Shown here one piece after another: positions 34,255 to 44,252 of a stretch of 64,000 nucleotides of DNA. Each line of letters starts with the position of its first letter. The stretch's first letter is position 1. This stretch comes from Nemertoderma westbladi (lineage: Eukaryota > Xenacoelomorpha > Nemertodermatida > Nemertodermatidae). The translations under genes were made by a program, and so were the position numbers. The DNA is taken from NCBI GenBank assembly GCA_032718475.1, contig JAUCBJ010009031.1, forward strand, positions 80,960 to 144,959. Reading direction: 5' to 3'. Below the pieces are notes generated by a model, which searched no databases, was not told where the DNA came from, and worked only from the letters and a program-made list of their open reading frames with translations.

Positions 34255-35749
34255 ATTATGTCCCGCGGGTTCTAATTGTACTGAGTCATTAGGTCCCGCA
34301 GGCTCTAATTGTACCGAGTCATTAGGTCCCGCGGGACCTTATTGTACCGAGTCATTAGGTCCCGCAGTCTCTAATTGTACCGAGTCATTAGGTCCCGCGG
34401 GAACTTATTGTACCGAGTCATTAGGTCCTGCGGGACCTTATTGTACCGAGTCATTAGGTCCCGTGGGACCTTATTGTACTGAGTCATTAGGTCCCGCGGG
34501 ACCTTATTGTACTGAGTCATTAGGTCCCTCGGACTCTAATTGTACCGAGTCATTAGGTCCCACAGGCTCTAATTGTACCGAGTCATTAGGTCCCGCAGGC
34601 TCTAATTGTACCGAGTCAATAGGTCCCGCGGGACCTTATTGTACCGAGTCATTAGGTCCCGCGGGACCTTAGTGTACCGAGTCATTGGGTCCCGCGGGAC
34701 CTTATTGTACCGAGTCATTAGGTCCCGCAGGCTCTAATTGTACCGAGTCATTAGGTCCCGCGGGACCTTATTGTACTGAGTCATTAGGTCCCGCGGGACC
34801 TTATTGTACCGAGTCATTAGGTTTCTCGGACTCTAATTGTATAGAGTCATTAGGTCCCGCAGGCTCTAATTGTACCGAGTCATTAGGTCCCGCGGGACCT
34901 TATTGTACCGAGTCATTAGGTCCCGCAGGCTCTAATTGTACCGAGTCATTAGGTCCCGTGGGAACTTATTGTACCGAGTCATTAGGTCCCGCGGGACCTT
35001 ATTGTACCGAGTCATTAGGTCCCGCAGGCTCTAATTGAACCGAGTCATTAGGTCCCGCGGGACCTTATTGCACTGAGTCATTAGGTCCCGCGGGACCTAA
35101 TTGTACCGAGTCATTAGGTCTCTCGGACTCTAATTGTATAGAGTCATTAGGTCCCGCAGGCTCTAATTGTACCGAGTCAATAGGTCCTGCGGGACCTTAT
35201 TGTACCGAGTCATTAGGTCCCGCGGGACCTTATTGTACCGAGTCATTAGGTCCCTCGGACTCTAATTGTATAGAGTCATTAGGTCCCACGGGCTCTAATT
35301 GTACCAAGTCATTAGGTCTCGCTGGACCTTATTGTACCGAGTCATTAGGTCCCGCGGGACCTTATTGTACCGAGTCATTAGGTCCCTTGGACACTAATTG
35401 TATAGAGTCATTAGGTCCCACGGGCTCTAATTGTACCAAGTCATTAGGTCCCGTGGGCTCTAATTGTACCGAATCATCAGGTCCCGCGGGACCTTATTGT
35501 ACTGAGTCATCAGGTCCCACAGACTTTAATTGTACCGAGTCATTATGTCCTGCAGGCTCTAATTGTACCGAGTCATTAGGTCCCACAGGACCTTATTGTA
35601 CCGAGTCATTAGGTACCACGGCACCTTATTGTACTGAGTCATTAGGTCCCATGGGTCCTTATTGTACCGAGTCATTAGGTCCCACGGGACCATATTGTAC
35701 CGAGTCATTAGGTCCCTCGGACTCTAATTGTATAGAGTCATTAGGTCCC
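34255..35749. repeat. 33-bp minisatellite, segment 1 (about 45 units)
   Basis: Tandem 33-bp units containing GAGTCATTAGGTCCC and a 14-bp perfect palindrome GGTCCCGCGGGACC in the commonest type. Two main types alternate irregularly, ending ACCTTATTGTACC or GCTCTAATTGTACC. In one frame they would encode ESLGPAGPYCT or ESLGPAGSNCT, but stops (for example at 34671 and 35036) interrupt it. The array continues at 51416 after the E2 insertion. Confidence 0.97.
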
Positions 35750-36931
35750 TGTACGCGCTTTTGAAGACCTTTAGCAGTTTAACCTGCCAAAATTTATATG
35801 TCTTTTGGTTTATAAATAGACTTTAACATATGACAAGTATTTAATACCAATAAACACAACATTAGCCGAAGCCAGCCTAGTGCGCGTCCATTCACCCGCT
35901 GGATATACCCGGGAGACTGGATTCGGAGGGCTTAGATTTTATTGCAGTGTAAGCTTACTGTATTATTCGATTGATCGTTAATAAATAATTTCTGACAAAT
36001 ATTATTCACTTTTGGGAAATATTAACAGTTCCTTTAGGACGTGGCGCTCTATCTAGGTAAACAGAGATATGACTTATACTAAACACAACGGTAAGAAGGT
36101 AAGGCTTATGATTCACGTATGAGGCGCATTCTTTAGGAAATGCTTAGTTATCAGCCACAATCATGCACACTACCGGTACCGCACAATACTGCACACTAAT
36201 CTGCCGACCGTCAATGAATTTTATCATACATAAAGAGAACAGCAATGGACTCATGTAGTGCCTATCAAATAGCATTAAATTCACTACAAACCACGATAAC
36301 ATAAGTCGCAATCGCTATATGTAACCTGTCTCTCTAACCTGTAGTGTATCAAGAAAATTGGGAAATTTGGGTTATTTATCGATGTTCTCCAAGTAATAAT
36401 ATTCAACCAACTGATACAAATAATAACAACAGTAAAAAGCATTAAGACGGTAGGTTAAGATTATAACAATGTAAGATTGTACCGCTGGACCGCTGATAAG
36501 ACTGTTAACAGTTATACGCTCTATAATCTAAGCCTACTAATGTTTCTTCTAAAGTCTGAAACGAATTGACTCTAGAGCCGGTGTTCTTGGCCTAGATAGA
36601 AACAACAAAACTATAACTCTAAGACTGAACACGCCTAGTACGATCTGTAGAATATCTCCACATCTAAAGTAAAAATCGCTCTGATTGGCTGTTAAGCTGA
36701 ACAAAGAACCATGTGTCCAACGGCCGTTTCCATGCCAGCAACCAGCTGTTAGATGTCGTAATCTGAATCATCAAGGCTACACTGTGCTAGAGGATTTGAC
36801 GCATTGTGGGTTTTGTATCTTGCCATGTCCTCCAAAGCACACATATAGAAAAACAACTTTTATGTCCGTTAAAACACCCACACGGTACTTTGCGGGCAAG
36901 GGGACTGATTATATCCGCAAAAGCTTTTACA
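35750..36931 (-). repeat. E2 3' LTR
   Basis: A 1182-bp direct repeat of 50234-51415. On the minus strand it starts TGTAAAAGC and ends GCGCGTACA. A G-rich stretch CTGGGAGCGG (36941-36932, minus strand) immediately precedes it and is the likely polypurine tract. Confidence 0.96.
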
Positions 36932-37008
36932 CCGCTCCCAGAAAATGGGATTCAAGTCTATAAATATACAAAATCACAGTTTCTAATATACGTAAATACT
37001 CTAAACAG

Positions 37009-38880
37009 TTAGTCTTTCTTGCGCGGACGGCGTTTACGCAGTTTTTTAAAGCTGGCCAGAGTCTTTTTCTCTTTGGGGCGAGCCACTTTACAAGGAGGGC
37101 TATAACTCCTGGGTGAAGGGTGCAATATGATTGCATCAGAGGGTGTAGGATTATGGTCGGTGTATCCGCCGGTCGAAGTGCCGGGTTGATTGACATCAAC
37201 GTCGGGGGAGAGGGGTCTAACGGCCTTTAGAGCGCGTTTTAGGACGGCCGCTCTTACGGGTCCTTTACGAGTGGTCTGAACGAGAGCCGTGGGTGGACCA
37301 TAGGCAGTCAGGAACTTCCTGGGTTTAATGGTTCTTTCCAACTCACGTTCGCGGGCTCGGTATTTGTAAGGCCATCGATATACTTCCTGTAACTCGGGGT
37401 GTGAGTTAACAAATAAGTCTCCATAGTCCGGATCCTGACGGATAAAATTGATTAAGTTATAGGAATGAAGGTCGCTAGGATTAACACTCCTGAGAAATTT
37501 GCGTACGAATTTGGTTGAAATACATTCTCCGACGCGCTTCAGTAGTTCGTAACTCGATATGCGTGATTTCTGTTCGACAGAAGCGAATAGATAAGGATGG
37601 AACGCATAAACTCCTTCGTAAGCGCGTCCAGGATAATAGCGATGGCGCAAATCACAATGTAAATCAGCGTTCGCTTCCCAAGCTCTGATGTAACGTAGTG
37701 TGATCATTTCATCTACGCTTTCCAAATCGTGATTAAAAGGGCAATCGAAACTGGCGTGTCCCTTTAGTTGACAATGGTGACATTGAGTCATAAATTGAGG
37801 GCAAACCGCAAAAATATGCAAGTTATTGAGTGTGCAATATGCGCAATAAATTTCCATCGCCGGTTGTTCTTGGAAATAGGAACAGCGGACGTTTGTGTCC
37901 ATGGGCGTAACATGGTCTCTCGATGAGCACAACCGACAACGTTGCCGAGAAACATAGTTGGCATGGTGATAATCGTACGCAGTGAGACACTGTGGACCTT
38001 GATACCATTCTAGGATGTAATCGTTGTCGCTGTTCCGGGGCGCGATAGGCTGAATCTCCTCAGATTCTAGGCATATTGGTTCGTCTTCCCAGTGCATAGC
38101 TGAGGTGGGCGTGTCTGTCTCTTCAAGTGGACCTATTGTCTGAATTTCCACGACAGAATAACCTGTGGGGATTCGAGGTCTTTGTATAACAGAGGAGTGC
38201 AAGTTCGATATACAAATCTCTTTGAAAATGGCAAATCCAGCGCTATCTAACTTCTCTGCAGCTGAGTTTCTTAGGCTGAGCTTGGTCAAAGCGCGGTCTT
38301 TAAATTGGCTATCCACGTTGCGGAACGGGGTTAAAAATTGCTGGAAACATTCGAAGCGGATGAATTTATTATGTTCATCTAGCTTAGCGAGTTTGGTCCC
38401 AAGTATTAATGGATGGGCGCATATAGTACGACTGCACACATTGGCTAGCCAACCGGAAAGTGCGGTGTTTTCAAAGATCGTGTAGATAGCTAAGGAGGGA
38501 CGGAGTGGAACACTCATGAAGCTATACACGGCGCCAGGTGCGGTCAATGGTCCGTCAAAGTATAATCGAGAATAATGGTCTCCGTATACTTGTTGATAGT
38601 TGATGGGATTTCCGACTTTGAAATTCCATCCGTATTCCTGAAAGGCAAGATGTCCGATGGAAGTTCGTTGCACCTTTGTAATGTTGCTGGACGTATTAGC
38701 ATACATGGTGCGGAAGAAACCTCGACCTTCTGCCCAGGGAGCAATCAGCTGCGTATCCACGAAAGGATATGGGATATTTTCCATATTCCGAAAGTCGTTT
38801 TGGAGATCTCCATAAACAGCTGAGCCGATTTTAAGGATTCTTTCGTTGAACAACATCTCGAGTACGGGCTGGGGTAACAT
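37009..38880 (-). pseudogene. E2 third ORF, C-terminal part: exonuclease motifs II-III, zinc knuckles, basic tail
   Basis: This 623-codon frame continues the exonuclease-like ORF after a frameshift near 38880-38915. The ATG at 38880 may only be the first Met after the shift. It opens LPQPVLEMLFNERILKIGSAV, with YGDLQNDF giving motif II, then FVDTQ. IYTIFEN (38487-38467) matches motif III as Y-x3-E. These align with the E1 ORF. Downstream are cysteine clusters CRLCSSRDH and YCAYCTLNN and a classic knuckle CHHCQLKGHASFDC, then a basic C-terminus KKLRKRRPRKKD that could be a nuclear signal. No membrane segment is seen. The function is inferred: an exonuclease-fold protein with nucleic-acid-binding knuckles. 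It is intact apart from the frameshift, which could be mutational or programmed. Confidence 0.75.
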
Positions 38881-41261
38881 GATCCATCGATACCCATGGC
38901 CGGTTTGCGTTCGGTGTCAATGACGTAACGCTGCGCGAGTTCGAATTGTCCATGTCGGAGATTCTTTTGCATTTCGGTGAGAGTTTCAAAGGAATAATCA
39001 ATCACGTCGGAACACGCTCGAGTAAACACGTGGGTAGAACCAGCTAATCCGCGTATGTGGATCATGCGCGTAGTTCCTAGTTCTCCGACCGTAACGCTAC
39101 CTTCATTATCGTAGGTGACAACTCCATACATCTCAATGACATTAAGAGTTTCATTCCACTCTTTGGTGGCGTTCTCTAGGGTCATCCCTACTGGATGCCA
39201 CAAGGTGGCGCATTGGTTAGCGTCAGGGAGATCACTATACTTCATGTGCCGAGTGGTATACGTCTCCACATTTCCATATCTTTGTATTTTCTCTTCTTCA
39301 AATAATACATCTAGATTCCAATGGACTAATCGAGTTTTAATAAATCCATCGAGATTATAAGGAGGTTCTATATCCTTCTCGATTCGAGAAATGTTATATG
39401 GTTTTCTGAATGAGTTTACCTTTACTAACTGATCCAGATGTTTCTGCAATTGTTCGAGTTCGACAACGTCTAGAGGATTTATTAGTGGTAGAAACTTTAA
39501 ATTATGCGTCGGGTCTTCTGGTTTTACCATATAATATTGAGTCAGATTAACGTAATAAGGGTGGTCTTTAATCCCATAAAACGAGTTCTGTAAAGGTCTA
39601 GCGCGTATGTTGACATCGTGTACCATACGACGGACAAGATCCGCTCGATTGTCCGGAGGTTCAACGAGTATACCGTCAACACGAGCAGCCTCGATTGGCG
39701 GACGCTGTAACATAGGGGCGTCAGCGATAAGATTTTGCGATCCTGTACTGATATCAACCGGTTGGGGTTGTATCGTCGCGAAGAGTTTGTCTCCGAAATG
39801 TGGAACCATCGAGGGATGACGGACGGTTTTAGAGTAGAGATCTGTCATAAGGATTTGAGCTTCAGGTTGGGCTAAAGCGGCTTCTTCTCTCTCGTCCAAT
39901 TTTGTGTGTTTCTCCTCGAGTAGATTTTCCTCCGCTTGTCTCTGTAAGCGTTCATCTAGAAACTCTTGTAGAGAATACGTGCGTCCAAGCTCGATGTCCT
40001 CCTCGAGGTTTTGGATTTCTCTATCGAACTGTGGCAAGGCTAACTCCTTCACCGATTGGAGTTGTTGTTGTAATTTACGTTTCTCTAAACAATCTTGTGT
40101 TCCCTTTCCGATCTTCTGTCGAATAGCGTCTAAAGCGTTTCTTATAACGCTCTCCTCGACTTCCGTGGTGGGTTGCATCGGGTTTAATCCTGGACGATTG
40201 TAAGGATCAAATGGTGATATTAGATGCCCGCGTCCCAATCCGGCTAAGTAGGATGGGCGAATGTCTAACGAACCCACTACCGGAGCACCACCGATTAATT
40301 GTTCGGGTAACACTAAATCTTTGAACAGGGAATATAGTTCGGGAGGATCAGTGATACTGTTAGGATCAAGAGTTTGAGGTCTCACTAGGGAATGAGGAGG
40401 CCTGACCGAGTATTCCGGAACTCTGATCATAGGTTTATTTAGTGATCGTTTAAGACGAGCGATCGTAGGTGATACGTCGAACAGGTTTCGCTCGAAACTC
40501 CCGTAAGTATAACGCGTAAAGCTGTGTTTAGCGCAACGTCTCCGCGGATGTTTATGTCTTTCAGTTTGTTGGTTGGGTCTAGGGCATTCGTCACAATAAT
40601 ACCAAAGACGTACGTCCTGTAGAGGAAACGCGGGTGATTGTTCTCCAGTTTTGCAATATTCTTCCATTTGTTCAAAACTATCCGGGATAACAGGTAGTGG
40701 ACGATCGGCGGTAAGATACATCATAGTGAAATAGAGCCGTTTGAGTTCTACCATAGGGTCATGATGTATACCTTGAGGATATCGAGTCTCTAGGTTCTGC
40801 TGACTGGCGATGTTGAGATAGGTTTCTCTCAAAAATTCCAGGTAGTCGTTGAAGTCGATGCGTTTATCCGGTTCTTCAACGTTTTCTGTTTCCAGTCTGT
40901 TACGAATAGAATTTTCGTGTTCTATTCTCGGTTTATCGTTACGACTCCGCTGGGTATGATATTTAAATAGAACCATTTCCCTTTCGGTGTCTACATCGTC
41001 CGTATCATGTAAATTGATAGGATGGCCGGTAGTTAAGAAGTCCATATACGTACCATTACGATGCGTATAGCAAGCGGTGAATTTTCGATAGTCCAATTCA
41101 CGCGTAAGTTGCTCTTGGGACATCGGCGGTTCGATATAACGACCATCGTCCTCCGTAATGGTTGGATCGGCTTCACCGCGTATCAAGCTATCCACAAATG
41201 CTTGTAAAGGTAGAGTATATCGCTCCCTGATACCAAGATCATCTTCTATCAACTCCGTCAT
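38881..41261 (-). CDS. E2 third ORF, N-terminal part: unknown region plus exonuclease motif I
   Basis: About 790 codons from an ATG at 41261; the frame runs on uselessly to 38745 after the frameshift. The first two thirds match no family I know. There is a possible zinc site (YYCDECPRPN...RRRCAKHS) and a long charged helical or coiled-coil stretch (DCLEKRKLQQQLQSVKEL through EEKHTKLDEREEAAL). Near the end, VVTYDNEGSVTVGEL (YDNE at 39113-39102) followed by RMIHIRGLAGSTHVFTRA looks like exonuclease motif I and its second strand, equivalent to YDNE in E1. E1 has only about 100 codons before that motif, so this long N-terminus is specific to E2 or was lost in E1. It starts 1.6 kb after the integrase stop, so it is probably translated from a separate spliced RNA. 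Confidence 0.65.
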
Positions 41262-42863
41262 ATCTGCTATCTGAGTTTATTAATATTGTAATGAGTTTAT
41301 GTTTAGGCGAGCGGGCGTCGCTGCCTACCTCTCTTTGCCCCCGGACAGTGGGATTCTCAGCGCCGATGTACCGTCGTCGCAGTGTTTACGCCAACATGTA
41401 GCAACAGCACGACAACGATAACCGGCACAAGTCACTCCACTGTCCGTCCCAAAGGCTTGGATCCACTTTAGGTTCTTTCTATAGGAGAGTTGGGCTACTT
41501 TCACAATTGCGACTAGCTACTGTAAACATACTTTAGCAGTAACATTCACCTATAAACGCACAAATTCCACACAACTGTCACCAATTGTACACATACAGGC
41601 CATTTGTCCGTTAGTCAGTGCCTTCCAGAATGTCACGTTATTACTGTGTATCCTTGGATACTAACAGTGTGCTATGTATTCTCTATGCTATGCAATGGGA
41701 CAAGCTTTCTATTGTTCTTTTAACTTGCTTCTAATTCTAGCGTGGGTGTTGCTATGGTGACATTATGGAAAGCTAGCGGTAGAATTAGGGTAATTCTCAT
41801 GCATACAGATCTGGAATGCTATTTAATAGTAATTCTTTAATTGTCAATATCCTCTTTATACATGATTTTATTAATTTTATCGGCTATTGACTATATGTCG
41901 GAGATTCTCGCACTCTAATACACTCAATAGGATGAATCTCCGCTCCCATGATCTATTAATTAATGGAATTTTGGGAATGTTATAAATTGCACAAAATGAC
42001 AATTTATGAAATTCATTTAAGATATGAATTTAAATTTATTCCCGTGAATTTTATTATTTGATGGTAAAATTGACACAATTTTATTCCAGAGCATGTCTGG
42101 GGACCTAGGATCCTTAATTCTATAAAATTGTCTTTTAAGGGTATCGGTAAGTGCTACGATATCTTAATTGACTAGAAATTTTAAAGGATCGGAATTTTAT
42201 AGATTTTAATAAATATTAAATTAATATTTAAAATTGGCACCGATTTATTCCAGAACTTGTCTGGGGACGTTAACCACTGATTCTAGAATTTGTCTTTCAA
42301 GTATATCGGTGGGTGCCGCGATATCTTAATCGACTAAAATTACAGATGGTCAAAAGGTTTAACAGATTTATTTTCGTTTTACGCTACTGTTATAGGGACA
42401 TCACGCTACTATATGTATTATTTAATATAAAGTAGAAGAGCAATATCGCACGAAGCAATGTCAGTGTGAAGAGGCAAGTCGTTTCCAAGGTCTACCCAGA
42501 GCTTGGTTTAGCCGAGACACGAGGATCTGAACTTTGCATTCCTAATACTCTGCCTACCAATAATACTTAAATATAGTAGGAGCTTTATTGTACTTTAATA
42601 AGTACTGACATGTCATCTTACATGTAGTCTCGTATTTATAATATAATACGGACAGTAAGGAAAAAGAAAGAATTATTTCTCGCCGTCATATTAAATATAT
42701 ATTATGTGTAATTACGTAATAAACACTAATATATTGCACTAACCTACTAAATAATCTAAAATAACATTCTACTAAATAAAATTAAATAAAACGATTATAA
42801 TAAAGTAAAAAAATATAATAAAAATAGATAGAATAATATAGTCATGCACCCACTCCAGACGTA
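41262..42863 (-). other. E2 spacer between integrase and third ORF
   Basis: Non-coding and AT-rich. It includes two imperfect tandem copies of a block of about 165 bp marked by TTATTCCAGA and GTCTGGGGAC (near 42080 and 42245). It may contain leader or splice sequences for the third ORF, but none was proven. Confidence 0.55.
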
Positions 42864-44243
42864 TCACGTTGGGGAGTCCCTAGATGTTTGAGGAATTAGG
42901 GAGGTGGTCGTGGGAAGAGTGTCTTGCCTTCCATAGTTTCCGGAGAGTTCTCGGTCTCTTTCCAGTAAACATAAACGACCAACTGGGTGGTTAAGCTGTT
43001 GCGTCTCAAAGATTATGCCTGGCTTCTTGAAGTTACGCCGCATGACGACGAGTTCTACCGAGCGTACTAAACCATCATCCGAGATGTGAGTCTCGATGAT
43101 ACGACCTGTCTGCCACCGCTTACGTGGAAGGTCTGAATCTACAATAAGCACCATATCTCCGGCGCTGACGTTTTCTTGCTGCGCAAACCACTTAGTTCGA
43201 AGTTGTAGCGTGGGCAGATAATGTTTCTCGAAATGGTCAGCGAAACGACGGGATAGCAACTGCATAAGTTGCCAAGTTCGACGGCAGTATTCGTCTCCTT
43301 CGGTAATCTCCGATCGTGGGAGCATGGCTACAGGTTTCTTCAGTAGGAAGTGCGCGGGTGTTAGCGCTTCCAGGGAATCGGGACTCGATGAGACTGGCAT
43401 AAGCGGTCTCTCGTTGAGATAGGCAGCTATTTCCTCCATTAACGTCCGCAAAAGTTCGTCGGTGAGATACGCGCGGCATGGCACTATAAAGTGAAATGCG
43501 GTCTTGACACTTCTAATTAATCTCTCCCAACTTCCTCCCCACCAAGGGGCGTCGGCGGCGTTGAAGGTCCAGCTAGACGCTGTTATCCTTAGCTGATCGT
43601 CCACCTGTCTTTGGTTCCAGTCCTTCACGTAAGCCTGGATTTCGTTGTTGGCACCAATGAAGTTCGTTCCCTTATCCGATCTCATGGTATTACTAGTCCC
43701 GAAGCGAGCGATCTGTCGGCGTAAACTTAAGACGAAGCTGTTGGTAGATAGATCGTTCACCATATCGAGATGGATGGCTCTACAAGTCATGCTTACGAAG
43801 ATGACACACCATCTCTTGACTATAGTCCTAGCACGATATACTTCAATAGGGCCAAATAAATCTACACCAGTATTAGTAAAAGGTGGTTCATAGAAGCTTA
43901 CTCGTTCCCTAGGTAATTCTGCCTCTCGCTGTGTTAAAGGCCTACTGAATGCTTTCCTACAGGGTATGCAGTTCCTAAGAACTTGGTTCAGAGCTCTACG
44001 GGGTTTATAAAAATAATAGCGAGTTCGGATTTCGCTAAGAACTCGTTCACTACCAGCATGATAAAGTTTACTGTGAACATCTACAATCATCTTGATTTGT
44101 ACTTCAAGATTTCTAATGAGTATGGGGAATTTAGTGTCAAAGGATAACGGCGCATTGGTGAGTCTTCCTCCAACACGTATTAACCCATCTATCATTGTGC
44201 TAGAGAAGCGATCCCTTAAGCGCATCTGCGGATTTCTCAACAA
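42864..44243 (-). CDS. E2 integrase and C-terminal pol region (BEL/Pao)
   Basis: The frame is continuous with the upstream gag-RNase H ORF apart from one in-frame TAG at 44255-44253. The first codon listed is TTG and is not a real start. Numbering from 44243, it has a zinc site H57, H62, C92, C95, and catalytic D128 (GVDLFGP), D190 (RSDKGTNF) and E240 (GGSWERLIRSVK). The spacings of 62 and 50 are close to the 62 and 51 of E1. A DUF5641-type tail (AGDMVLIVDSDLPRKRW) and PVGRLCLLE follow. The enzyme joins element DNA to the chromosome. It looks intact and could act if the stop is read through or if supplied as a separate product. Confidence 0.93.
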   Translation of the reverse strand: MLRNPQMRLRDRFSSTMIDGLIRVGGRLTNAPLSFDTKFPILIRNLEVQIKMIVDVHSKLYHAGSERVLSEIRTRYYFYKPRRALNQVLRNCIPCRKAFSRPLTQREAELPRERVSFYEPPFTNTGVDLFGPIEVYRARTIVKRWCVIFVSMTCRAIHLDMVNDLSTNSFVLSLRRQIARFGTSNTMRSDKGTNFIGANNEIQAYVKDWNQRQVDDQLRITASSWTFNAADAPWWGGSWERLIRSVKTAFHFIVPCRAYLTDELLRTLMEEIAAYLNERPLMPVSSSPDSLEALTPAHFLLKKPVAMLPRSEITEGDEYCRRTWQLMQLLSRRFADHFEKHYLPTLQLRTKWFAQQENVSAGDMVLIVDSDLPRKRWQTGRIIETHISDDGLVRSVELVVMRRNFKKPGIIFETQQLNHPVGRLCLLERDRELSGNYGRQDTLPTTTSLIPQTSRDSPT

Positions 44244-44252
44244 CAGGAAATA

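Noticed and set aside
34255-35749. CRISPR-like regular repeats
   Set aside because: Units are contiguous with no unique spacers, and the setting is eukaryotic.
38915-38945. VIDTERKP as exonuclease motif I in E2
   Set aside because: It has D-x-E, but YDNE at 39113-39102 is shared with E1, is followed by the expected second strand, and lies at the better distance from motif II.
37009-41261. Envelope (env) gene in the third-ORF position
   Set aside because: Neither E1 nor E2 shows a signal peptide, fusion peptide or membrane segment. Motifs instead fit a nuclease fold with zinc knuckles.
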